DNA from: Syntrophales bacterium
GTDB taxonomy: Bacteria > Desulfobacterota > Syntrophia > Syntrophales > UBA5619
Direction of reading: 5' to 3'
Length of the DNA stretch: 34,839 bases
Assembly (NCBI GenBank): GCA_030654195.1
Contig: JAURXV010000106.1
Location: 1-34,839, forward strand
In this document: positions 14,610-22,191 of the stretch, in pieces
How the letters are laid out: the number at the start of each line of letters is the position of its first letter
Numbering within the stretch: the first letter of the stretch is position 1
The notes under the pieces: generated by a model
What the model was told of the DNA's origin: nothing
The model's database searches: none
Seen by the model: the letters and a program-made list of their open reading frames with translations, nothing else
Translations under genes and position numbers: made by a program

Positions 14610-17253
14610 AAAGCTGCCCTTTGCATGCATCACAACGTTTCTGATCATGATTATCCTCGGACCCATTCCGGGGACGGCAGCAGAAAACATCAAGCAAGTC
14701 GCTCTTTTCCCGTTTGAGGTCCACAGCACCTCCCTGCAGAGGGCCGCCGAACTCCAGGAGATCCTCTATCGGGGAGTCGCGACGGAACTGCAGAAATCGA
14801 AAAACATCCGTCTGGTCGAGCGGGAACGGATCAACGCCGGTACGGAAGGGAAACGGATCAACGACGCCCTGGTCATCGAGGTGGGGAAAAAGTCCGGCGC
14901 CCTCTATGCCGTTTCGGGAAGCGTTTCCGAATTCGGAGACCGGATCAGCGTCGATGCCAGACTGATCGATCTCCGCGAGGAGAAGGTGCTGCCGGGCGTG
15001 TTCGTTCAGGGCCGCGGCCGGGAGAACCTGGGCGCTATTCTGGCCCAGCTCCGGACGGACATCCTCCTCCGGATCGCCGCCGAGGAGAGGATCGCCCGCA
15101 TCGAGTTCAAGGGCAACCGCAAGATCGAAGCCAGCGCCATCCAGCAGGTCCTGAAGAGCGCACCCGGCAACATCTTTACCGATGCGGATCTTTCCGCCGA
15201 CATCAAGGCCATCTACAAAATGGGTTATTTCGATGACGTCACCGCGGAGGTGGCGGAGGTTGCCGAGGGGAAAGTGATCACTTTCCTTGTGGAAGAAAAA
15301 CCGATGATCACCGAGATCCTGATTAAGGGCAACAAGGCGGTGAAGCGGGACGACATCGAAGGCGCGATGAGCGTCCGCAACCGGCAGACCGTAAACCCCG
15401 AGAAACTCAAGGCCGACATGGAAAAGATCAAGGCCCTCTATGACAGCAAAGGGTTCTACAACGCCGAGATCCTTTACGCAATCGAAAAGGGAGGCGAACG
15501 GGACGTCCACATCGTCGTCACGATCGTCGAAAACGAGAAGCTCTTTATCCGCGGCATCAGCTTCGAGGGCAACCGGACCTTCACCACGAAGGAACTGAAG
15601 AACATGATGACCACCAACGAATGGGGCATCTTCCACTTTTTCACCGACTCCGGCCTCCTCAAAAAGGACCAGCTCAAACAGGACGTGGGCAAACTGAACG
15701 CCTTCTACCTGAACAACGGCTTCATCAACGCCCAGATCGGCGAGCCGGTCATCACATACGACCGCGACGGGATCCGCATCAAGATTCCGGTCTCGGAGGG
15801 GAAGCAGTTCCGCGTCGGCAAAATCACGATCGCCGGAGACGAACTCGCAACCCCCCGGACGGAGCTGCTCGCAAAGCTTCAGATCCGGAAGAAGGACTTC
15901 TACGACCGTGAAGCGATCATGAAAGACATGGATACGCTGACACAGGCGTGCAACGACGAGGGCTATGCCAGCGCCGACGTCGTTCCCCGCACCGAACCAC
16001 AGGAGAAAAACCTGACGGTCGATGTGACTTACGAAATCAACAAGGGGAAGCTGGTCTATTTCAACCGGATCAACATCACCGGCAACAACAAGACGCGGGA
16101 CAAGGTGATCCGCCGTCAGCTCTCCGTGGTGGAGGGGGATCTCTACAGCCGGACCAAGCTCAAGAACAGCTACATGGCCCTGAACCAGCTGCGCTATTTT
16201 GAGGAGATCGATTTTCAGAGCGAGAAGGGTCCCGATGAAACCCTGACGGACGTGAACATCCGCGTCAAGGAAAAACCGACGGGGATATTCAGCCTCGGCG
16301 CCGGCTATAGCGCGCTGGACCATGCGGTCGTTTCGGCCCAGGTCTCCCAGCAGAACCTTTTCGGACGCGGCCAGACGCTGAGCCTCAAGGCGAGCCTCGG
16401 TTCCCGCTCCACCCTGTACGACATCTCCTTCACGGAGCCCTGGCTCTTCGACATGCCCCTCTGGAGCAAATTCGACATCTGGAACCTCTATCGCGAATAC
16501 GACTCCTACAACCTCGACTCCAAGGGTTTCGGCGCCATCTTCGGCTACCCCCTCTGGCCGTACGTGACCGGCTATGTCGGATACCGCCTGTCGTTGGACA
16601 ATGTGAAGGACATCAAGGACGCCGCCTCTTACTACATCAAGAAACAGGCGGGGCAGACGACGAGCAGCGGCGTCACCTTCACCCTGACACGGGACTCGAC
16701 GAATGATGTGATGTTTCCCTCCACCGGATCGAAGAACAGCGCCTCGGTGGAATACACGGGCGGCCCCCTGCAGGGCGATGTCAGCTATACCCGGTACGGG
16801 GCGAGCTCCGCCTGGTTCTTCCCCCTTCCGCTGGACACGGTCATCGGCGCCCGCGGACGGATGGGCGCGATCCGCGGCAACGAGGGGAAAGAGGTGCCGA
16901 TCTTTGAAAGGTACTATCTGGGGGGGATCAATTCGCTGCGGGGACTCCGGGAGGTAGGACCGAAGGATCCCGCGACGGGGGACGTCATCGGGGGGCTTAC
17001 GATGCTGAACTTCAACTTCGATTACATCTTCCCGCTGATCAAGAACGCCGGGATGAAGGGGGTCCTCTTCTACGATACCGGCAACTCCTGGAACACCGGC
17101 TATCATCTCGACGACTTGAGGAGAACGGCGGGGATAGGCATCCGCTGGTATTCGCCGATCGGACCGCTGCGTCTGGAGTGGGGCTACGTCCTCGACCGGA
17201 AGGAAGATGAAGCCGCCAGCCGGTGGGAATTCTCGATCGGGATGTTCATGTAG
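14602..17253 (+). CDS. bamA: Outer-membrane protein assembly factor BamA with extra N-terminal domain
   Basis: The 883-residue protein has a signal peptide (about 1-27), an unusual ~130-residue N-terminal domain (about 30-160), POTRA repeats from about 162 to 550 (first: RIARIEFKGNRKIEASAIQQ) and a C-terminal beta-barrel. The barrel includes the loop-6 element GGINSLRGL and ends in an aromatic-rich strand, WEFSIGMFM. E. coli BamA is 810 residues and lacks the first domain. That domain (ALFPFEV, then RGVATELQKSKNIRLVERER, LYAVSGSVSEFGDRISVDAR) resembles TolB-N/CsgG/FlgO-type lipoprotein domains. BamA inserts beta-barrel proteins into the outer membrane. The downstream Skp-like chaperone gene is its usual partner. 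Confidence 0.95.
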   Translation: MNKKLPFACITTFLIMIILGPIPGTAAENIKQVALFPFEVHSTSLQRAAELQEILYRGVATELQKSKNIRLVERERINAGTEGKRINDALVIEVGKKSGALYAVSGSVSEFGDRISVDARLIDLREEKVLPGVFVQGRGRENLGAILAQLRTDILLRIAAEERIARIEFKGNRKIEASAIQQVLKSAPGNIFTDADLSADIKAIYKMGYFDDVTAEVAEVAEGKVITFLVEEKPMITEILIKGNKAVKRDDIEGAMSVRNRQTVNPEKLKADMEKIKALYDSKGFYNAEILYAIEKGGERDVHIVVTIVENEKLFIRGISFEGNRTFTTKELKNMMTTNEWGIFHFFTDSGLLKKDQLKQDVGKLNAFYLNNGFINAQIGEPVITYDRDGIRIKIPVSEGKQFRVGKITIAGDELATPRTELLAKLQIRKKDFYDREAIMKDMDTLTQACNDEGYASADVVPRTEPQEKNLTVDVTYEINKGKLVYFNRINITGNNKTRDKVIRRQLSVVEGDLYSRTKLKNSYMALNQLRYFEEIDFQSEKGPDETLTDVNIRVKEKPTGIFSLGAGYSALDHAVVSAQVSQQNLFGRGQTLSLKASLGSRSTLYDISFTEPWLFDMPLWSKFDIWNLYREYDSYNLDSKGFGAIFGYPLWPYVTGYVGYRLSLDNVKDIKDAASYYIKKQAGQTTSSGVTFTLTRDSTNDVMFPSTGSKNSASVEYTGGPLQGDVSYTRYGASSAWFFPLPLDTVIGARGRMGAIRGNEGKEVPIFERYYLGGINSLRGLREVGPKDPATGDVIGGLTMLNFNFDYIFPLIKNAGMKGVLFYDTGNSWNTGYHLDDLRRTAGIGIRWYSPIGPLRLEWGYVLDRKEDEAASRWEFSIGMFM

Positions 17254-17270
17254 AAAACCGGAGGGCCGCT

Positions 17271-17341
17271 GTTGATAAATAGGGACAGCGCCCTATTATA
17301 TTATTTCCGGAAATAATAGGGCGCTGTCCCTATTTATCAAC
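17271..17341. repeat. Family B palindrome between bamA and ompH
   Basis: A 71-base inverted repeat with perfect 28-base arms, starting GTTGATAAATAGGGACAG, around a 15-base centre that contains a smaller palindrome at TTTCCGGAAA. It fills most of the bamA-ompH gap. There is no T-tract after it, so it is not a classic terminator. Related copies are at 19869-19928 and 22096-22164. Confidence 0.92.
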
Positions 17342-17360
17342 AGGAAAGGGGAAATGTTTC

Positions 17361-17894
17361 ATGAAAAGATATGGATGGTTCGTTGCGGCTATTTTGATTC
17401 CGGCCCTTGCCTTCGCGGCCTCTCCCGCCGCGGCGGCGGAAAAAACGGGGTTCGTAAATGTCCAGGAAGTCATGGTCACCTCCAATGCCGGCAAGAAAGA
17501 GACGGACGATATAAAGAAGTCGGTCGATAAGACGAAGGCAATCATCAAGGAGAGGGAAAACGAGCTGACGAAACTCAAGGATGAGCTCGAAAAGCAGCGT
17601 CCGCTCCTCAAGGAGGATGCCTTGAAGGAGAAAGAGATCGCCTATCAGAAAAAACTCCGGGACTATCAGCTCCTGGTCAAGGACTCCAACGAGGAACTCC
17701 AGGCGAAGGAGCAGGAAATCTTAAAGAAGATGATCCCCGAGATCCTGAAGCTGGTCCAGTCCATCGGTGAGAAGGAAAAATACGGCATGATCGTCGATAT
17801 CAGTCAGGTTCCTATTGTCTATCACGCAAAGGAAAACGACATAACGAAACGGGTCATTGACGAATTCAACAAGACATACAAACCGAAGAAGTGA
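17361..17894 (+). CDS. ompH: Periplasmic chaperone, OmpH/Skp family
   Basis: The 177-residue protein starts at ATG 17361. It has a signal peptide with a hydrophobic core and an Ala-rich cleavage region ([10 protein letters not shown], about 22-31). The mature part is a long, highly charged coiled coil (about 55-125; [20 protein letters not shown]) and ends in a short beta region ([17 protein letters not shown]), the Skp topology of tentacle-like helices on a beta body. Skp trimers hold unfolded outer-membrane proteins in the periplasm and deliver them to BamA. It lies between bamA and lpxD, the conserved place. The lpxD start follows 8 bases after its stop. Confidence 0.93.
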   Translation: MKRYGWFVAAILIPALAFAASPAAAAEKTGFVNVQEVMVTSNAGKKETDDIKKSVDKTKAIIKERENELTKLKDELEKQRPLLKEDALKEKEIAYQKKLRDYQLLVKDSNEELQAKEQEILKKMIPEILKLVQSIGEKEKYGMIVDISQVPIVYHAKENDITKRVIDEFNKTYKPKK

Positions 17895-17901
17895 TGAAGA
17901 A

Positions 17902-18975
17902 TTGAAGAAAACACTCAGCGAGATCGCTTCGTTTCTGGACGGCAGCGTCAGCGGCGACGGCGGGGTCGTGATCGAACAGATCCAGGGGATCGATGAGGCC
18001 GGCCCCGGGGATCTGACCTTCGTGGCCAACCCGAAATACCGGAAACGGATGGAGACCACCGACGCCAGTGCGATCCTGGTAGCACCGGGAACCGCCTGCG
18101 CGGGGAAAACCCTGCTGATGGTTGCGGATCCCTACGCCGCCCTGGGCCGGCTTCTCGATCTCTATTACCCCGAAGAGGAAGAGACGGCGGGGATCCACAA
18201 GAATGCCGGCATCGAAGAGGGGGCCGGCGTTTCACCGGAGGCCGTGGTCTATCCCGGCGTCCACATCTGCCGCGGGGCGTGTGTCGAGAAAAAGGTGGTG
18301 CTCTACCCGGGGGTCTTTATCGGCCGGGACGCTTCCGTCGGAGAGGCCTCCATACTGTATCCCGGCGTCACCGTCTACCGGCGGTGCCGGATCGGCCGAC
18401 GGGTTGTTCTCCATGCCGGGGTCGTCATCGGCAGCGACGGCTTCGGTTTCGCCCTTCCCGGTCAGGAAAACCAGAAGATCCCGCAGGTCGGCCATGTCCA
18501 GATCGACGACGACGTGGAGATCGGCGCAAATACGACGATCGACCGCGGGACTCTCGGACGGACATGGATCCAGAGGGGGGTGAAGATCGACAACCTCGTC
18601 CAGATCGCCCACAATGTTGTGATCGGGGCCTATTCCGTGATCGTCGCCCAGGTCGGCATCTCGGGAAGCACGCAGTTGGGAAAGGGGGTCATGATCGGCG
18701 GCCAGGCCGGGATCGTCGGCCACATCCGGATCGGGGATCATGTTGTGGCGGCCGCCAGAGCCGGGATCCACAAGGACGTCCCGCCGGGACAGATCGTCGG
18801 CGGAACACCTCACATGCCCCATCGGGAGTGGCTGAAAATGGCGGCCTGCCTCCCGAAAGTCCCGGAGATGCGCGAGGCGCTTGCCGCCCTTCAGCGCCGG
18901 GTAGCGGCCCTGGAGGAAAAAGGGACAAAGGAGAAGCCTCGTAAAAAAAGTCTTGAAAATGGGACGGCTTCGTAA
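17902..18975 (+). CDS. lpxD: UDP-3-O-(3-hydroxyacyl)glucosamine N-acyltransferase
   Basis: About 357 residues from TTG 17902 ([20 protein letters not shown]), which matches normal LpxD starts; no ATG fits, and an upstream ORF extension overlaps ompH. It has the N-terminal uridine-binding domain ([15 protein letters not shown]), then left-handed beta-helix hexapeptide repeats (about 100-300) with the catalytic-His segment [15 protein letters not shown]. The C-terminal helix carries RVAALEEKG. It adds the N-linked hydroxyacyl chain in the third step of lipid A synthesis. The last few codons (NGTAS and stop) run into a 125-bp inverted-repeat element, so the natural C-terminus may have been changed. 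fabZ, usually next, is absent. Confidence 0.95.
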   Translation: MKKTLSEIASFLDGSVSGDGGVVIEQIQGIDEAGPGDLTFVANPKYRKRMETTDASAILVAPGTACAGKTLLMVADPYAALGRLLDLYYPEEEETAGIHKNAGIEEGAGVSPEAVVYPGVHICRGACVEKKVVLYPGVFIGRDASVGEASILYPGVTVYRRCRIGRRVVLHAGVVIGSDGFGFALPGQENQKIPQVGHVQIDDDVEIGANTTIDRGTLGRTWIQRGVKIDNLVQIAHNVVIGAYSVIVAQVGISGSTQLGKGVMIGGQAGIVGHIRIGDHVVAAARAGIHKDVPPGQIVGGTPHMPHREWLKMAACLPKVPEMREALAALQRRVAALEEKGTKEKPRKKSLENGTAS

Positions 18976-19087
18976 AAAGGCCGCAGGCAAGGCGCGCGAC
19001 TCCTGAGGAGTGAGGCGTACTTTGGCGTACGCCGCAACGACGAAGGAGGAAGCGTAACGCAGCATCCGGCCTTTTTACGAAGCCGTC
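18963..19087. mobile_element. MITE-like inverted-repeat element between lpxD and lpxA
   Basis: Perfect 20-base terminal inverted repeats (GACGGCTTCGTAAAAAGGCC at 18963-18982 and its reverse complement at 19068-19087) enclose 85 bases. The interior has nested palindromes, CTCCTGAGGAG at 19000-19010 and a GGCGTAC/GTACGCC stem at 19014-19033. It has no ORF. The left end supplies the lpxD stop codon, and the right end stops a few bases before the lpxA ribosome-binding site. From memory, similar sequences recur in deltaproteobacterial genomes; this was not searched. Confidence 0.82.
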
Positions 19088-19099
19088 AAAGGAGAAGTG

Positions 19100-19873
19100 A
19101 TGAACATCCACCCCACGGCCATCATCTCCCCGGACGCGACGCTTGCGGACGGGGTCGATGTCGGGCCGTACAGCATCATCGGCCCCGACGTCCATATCGG
19201 GAAGAACACGAAAATCGGCCCCCATGTGGTCATCGAAACCCATACCGACATCGGCGAGGACAACCGGATCGCCCAGTTTGCCTCGATCGGCGGCGCGCCC
19301 CAGGATCTGAAATTCCGGGGAGAGGCGACGCGGGTCGTCATCGGCAGCCATAACACGATCCGGGAGTACGTCACGATCAACCGGTCCACCGTCCACGACA
19401 TCGGCGTCACGATGATCGGCGACCACAACCTGCTGATGGCCTACTGTCATGTCGCCCACAACTGCAAACTGGGGGACCACATCGTCATGGCCAATGCGGC
19501 GAACCTCGCGGGCCACATCCACGTGGAGGATCACGCGATCATCGGCGGCCTGACGGGGGTTCATCAGTTCACCCGGATCGGCGCCCACTGCATCATCGGC
19601 GGCGCCTCGGCGGTAACCAAGGACATCCCCCCCTTCGTCATGGCCTCCGGCAACTTTGCGAAGCTCTTCGGTCTGAACATGATCGGCCTGAAACGGCGGG
19701 GATTCACCGAAGAGACGATCGGGGCCCTCAAGGCGGCCTACCGGATCGTTTTCCGTTCCTCGCTGCTCCTCGCCGTCGCCATCCGGAAGGTCGAAGAGGA
19801 GGTGGAGGGGCTGCCCGAGGTTCGGCAGTTCCTCGATTTCATCCGGACGTCGGAAAGGGGAATCTGTAGATAA
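19100..19873 (+). CDS. lpxA: UDP-N-acetylglucosamine acyltransferase
   Basis: About 257 residues from ATG 19100, with GGAG five bases upstream; a GTG three bases earlier is less likely. The N-terminal two-thirds are left-handed beta-helix repeats ([20 protein letters not shown] onward), with [17 protein letters not shown] and the catalytic-His region [16 protein letters not shown]. The C-terminal helical domain includes [13 protein letters not shown]. It catalyses the first committed step of lipid A synthesis. E. coli LpxA is 262 residues. The TAA stop (19871-19873) belongs to a family B palindrome. A Gfo/Idh gene follows before lpxB, which raises the question of whether the acceptor is UDP-GlcNAc or its 3-amino analogue. 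Confidence 0.96.
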   Translation: MNIHPTAIISPDATLADGVDVGPYSIIGPDVHIGKNTKIGPHVVIETHTDIGEDNRIAQFASIGGAPQDLKFRGEATRVVIGSHNTIREYVTINRSTVHDIGVTMIGDHNLLMAYCHVAHNCKLGDHIVMANAANLAGHIHVEDHAIIGGLTGVHQFTRIGAHCIIGGASAVTKDIPPFVMASGNFAKLFGLNMIGLKRRGFTEETIGALKAAYRIVFRSSLLLAVAIRKVEEEVEGLPEVRQFLDFIRTSERGICR

Positions 19874-19928
19874 ATAGGGACAGCGCCCTATTATTTCCGG
19901 AAATAATAGGGCGCTGTCCCTATTTATC
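19869..19928. repeat. Family B palindrome between lpxA and the Gfo/Idh gene
   Basis: A perfect 60-base palindrome with two 30-base halves and no loop, beginning GATAAATAGGGACAGCGCCC and centred on TTTCC/GGAAA. It contains the lpxA stop codon. In RNA it would form a very stable hairpin. No T-run follows. Confidence 0.95.
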
Positions 19929-19984
19929 TCTATTTATCCTAAAGGGGAGGGGGATTTGCGAGGGAGTCCTTGTCGATCGAACCT

Positions 19985-20971
19985 ATGAAAAAGATCAGAA
20001 TCGGCGTGGTGGGGACCGGCCATCTGGGCCGCTACCACATACAGAAATACCGGAAAATAGAGGAATGCCGTGTTGTCGGCGTCGCCGACCTTGTGGAGGA
20101 GAATGCCCGGAAGGCCGCCGACGGCTGCGACTGCGAGGTTTTGACGGACTATCGCGGACTTCTGGGAAAGGTGGACGCCGTCTCGATCGCCGTGCCGACC
20201 GGCGTCCACCATGAGGTCGCCTCGCTCTTCCTGAAGGCCGGGGTGGACGTCCTGCTGGAAAAACCGATCTCCACGACGCTCGCCGAGGCGGACGAACTGA
20301 TCGCCCTGGCCGGGGCAAAAAGGCTGGTCTTCCAGATCGGCTTCGTCGAACGGTTCAACCCGGCTGTCGCGGCCCTCCGGACCCTGATGGGGACGCCGCT
20401 GTTCATCGAATCCCACCGCCTCCACCCCTTCTTCGAACGGGGCACGGATGTGGACGTCATCCTCGACCTGATGGTTCACGACCTCGACATCATCCTCCAT
20501 TTCGTCCGCTCCCCGGTTTCGACCGTGGACGCCGTCGGGGTTTCGGTTCTCTCCGACAAGGTGGACATTGCCAACGCCCGCCTGACCTTCGCGAGCGGCT
20601 GCGTGGCGAACATCACCGCGAGCCGGGTCACGGGAAAAATCATGCAGAAGATCCGGTTCTTCGGAGTCGAAGGGTACCATGCCGTGGACTTCTACAAGCG
20701 GGAGCTCGTTTCCCTGAGCCGGCGAAACGGCGCCGGAGGCCAGATCGAGATCACGGAAAATCCTGTGGAGATCAAAGCCGCGGACCCGCTGGAGGAGGAG
20801 ATCCGCTCCTTCGTCCGGGCCGTGGCTGACCGGACGCCCCCGCCGGTATCCGGCAAGGAAGGGCGCGATGCGCTGGAACTGGCCCTGCGCATCAACGACG
20901 CCATCGTCCGAAACCGGGAACGGGCCCCTTTCCTTGCCGGATCACCCGGGGAAGGACGGATGCAGCCGTGA
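19985..20971 (+). CDS. Gfo/Idh/MocA-family NAD(P)-dependent oxidoreductase (GnnA-like candidate)
   Basis: About 328 residues from ATG 19985 (MKKIRIGVVGTGHLGRYH); a TTG at 19970 would add five. The N-terminal Rossmann fold shows GTGHLGR, then AVPTGVHHEVA and the family motif EKPIS (about 92-96). The C-terminal alpha/beta domain has HDLDIILHFV, with the usual active-site His-Asp region. It lies between lpxA and lpxB. In Acidithiobacillus and Leptospira a family member, GnnA, oxidises UDP-GlcNAc at C3 so that the aminotransferase GnnB can make UDP-GlcNAc3N for amide-linked lipid A. No gnnB is in this window. The family is sure; the GnnA role is inference. The stop overlaps lpxB (GTGA). Confidence 0.88.
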   Translation: MKKIRIGVVGTGHLGRYHIQKYRKIEECRVVGVADLVEENARKAADGCDCEVLTDYRGLLGKVDAVSIAVPTGVHHEVASLFLKAGVDVLLEKPISTTLAEADELIALAGAKRLVFQIGFVERFNPAVAALRTLMGTPLFIESHRLHPFFERGTDVDVILDLMVHDLDIILHFVRSPVSTVDAVGVSVLSDKVDIANARLTFASGCVANITASRVTGKIMQKIRFFGVEGYHAVDFYKRELVSLSRRNGAGGQIEITENPVEIKAADPLEEEIRSFVRAVADRTPPPVSGKEGRDALELALRINDAIVRNRERAPFLAGSPGEGRMQP

Positions 20972-22143
20972 ACGCGCGGAGGGTCATGATCGTCGCCGGA
21001 GAGGCCTCCGGGGATCTGCACGGCGGGAACCTTGTCCGGGCCATGCTTGAGATCGATCCGAACCTCTCCTTCTACGGCGTAGGAGGGAAAAAGATGCAGA
21101 CGGCGGGGGTGGAACTCCTGGCCGACGCTGCCGACATGGCCGTGGTGGGGCTGACGGAGGTGGTCTTCAAGCTCGGGATGATTCTCCGGGTGATGCGCCG
21201 CCTGAAGAGCTCGCTTGCGAAGAAGCCGCCGGATCTCGTCATCCTGATCGACTATCCGGATTTCAACCTCCCGCTCGCGCGCGCCGCCCGGAAGCGCGGG
21301 ATCAAGGTTCTCTACTACATCAGCCCCCAGGTATGGGCCTGGCGGAAGGATCGGATCGACATCATCCGAAAGGCCGTGGACCGGATGGCGGTGATCCTAC
21401 CTTTTGAGGAGGAATTTTACCGGAAGGCCGGCGTGGACGTCACCTTTGTCGGCCATCCTCTGTTAGATGAGGTCAGCAGGAAATATCCGCGGGATTTGGC
21501 GCTGAAACGTTTCGGCCTGCGGGACGAGGCCATTACGGTCGCCCTCCTTCCTGGAAGCCGAAAGTCCGAGGTGGCGAGGCTCCTGCCGGAGATGCTCCGT
21601 GCCTGCCGGATACTGACGGAGAAAATCTCCCCGCTCCAGTTCGTTCTCCCGCTTGCCGGAACGCTCGCCCCCGATTTTGTCCGGGATATCCTCCGGCAGT
21701 TTCCCGTCCGGGTCAACGTGATTCCGGATGAGATCTACGACGTCATCGCCGTCTCCGATGCGGCGATGGTCGCATCGGGAACCGCCACGCTGGAGACGGC
21801 GCTTCTGGAGACCCCGATGGTCGTCGTCTACAAGGTCTCCGGGGTCTCCTATGCCGTCGGCCGGAGGTTCATCCAGGTGGACCACATCAGCCTGGTGAAC
21901 CTGATCGCCGGGCGGACCGTCGTTCCCGAGCTGATCCAGAACGACGCGAATCCGGAACGGATCGCCGCCGAGGTGAGGGAACTCATCACCCGGTGCGGCA
22001 AAGCGCGGGAAATGAAGCTCGCGCTCGCCGAGATCCGTGGAAAATTGGGAACGCCCGGGGCGTCTCGCCGGACGGCGCAGATCGCCTGCGACATGCTTTT
22101 AAATAGGGACAGCGCCCTATTTATTCCTCCGGAAAATAAATAG
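20968..22143 (+). CDS. lpxB: Lipid-A-disaccharide synthase
   Basis: The 391-residue protein starts at GTG 20968, overlapping the upstream stop by four bases. GT19 landmarks are present: VAGEASGDLHGGNLV at the N-terminus, YYISPQVWAWRKDRI near 112-127, VGHPLLDEV, LLPGSRKSEVARLLP and SGTATLETALLETPMVVVYK. It joins UDP-diacylglucosamine to lipid X to make the lipid A disaccharide at the inner membrane. The last 13 residues (NRDSALFIPPENK) and the stop are encoded by a family B palindrome, replacing whatever native end existed. msbA follows after about 48 bases. Confidence 0.96.
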   Translation: MNARRVMIVAGEASGDLHGGNLVRAMLEIDPNLSFYGVGGKKMQTAGVELLADAADMAVVGLTEVVFKLGMILRVMRRLKSSLAKKPPDLVILIDYPDFNLPLARAARKRGIKVLYYISPQVWAWRKDRIDIIRKAVDRMAVILPFEEEFYRKAGVDVTFVGHPLLDEVSRKYPRDLALKRFGLRDEAITVALLPGSRKSEVARLLPEMLRACRILTEKISPLQFVLPLAGTLAPDFVRDILRQFPVRVNVIPDEIYDVIAVSDAAMVASGTATLETALLETPMVVVYKVSGVSYAVGRRFIQVDHISLVNLIAGRTVVPELIQNDANPERIAAEVRELITRCGKAREMKLALAEIRGKLGTPGASRRTAQIACDMLLNRDSALFIPPENK

Positions 22144-22164
22144 GGCGCTGTCCCTATTTAAAAG
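22096..22164. repeat. Family B palindrome forming the lpxB 3' end
   Basis: A 69-base inverted repeat with perfect 28-base arms, beginning CTTTTAAATAGGGACAGCGC. It encodes the last residues and stop of lpxB and ends 27 bases before the msbA start codon. The middle differs from the other two copies (ATTCCTCCGGAAA type). Confidence 0.93.
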
Positions 22165-22191
22165 ATTCCGATTATAAGCGGAGAAGACATT

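Noticed and set aside
14530-17106. 858-codon open frame antisense to bamA
   Set aside because: It is the antisense shadow of a GC-rich gene with strong codon bias. It has no recognisable motifs, while the plus strand encodes a clear BamA.
17271-17341. Family B palindromes as rho-independent terminators
   Set aside because: The hairpins are strong but no T-tract follows, and they lie between co-directional genes of one functional run.
17271-22164. CRISPR-like array from the three family B repeats
   Set aside because: Copies are kilobases apart with genes between them, each is itself palindromic, and there are no spacers or cas genes.
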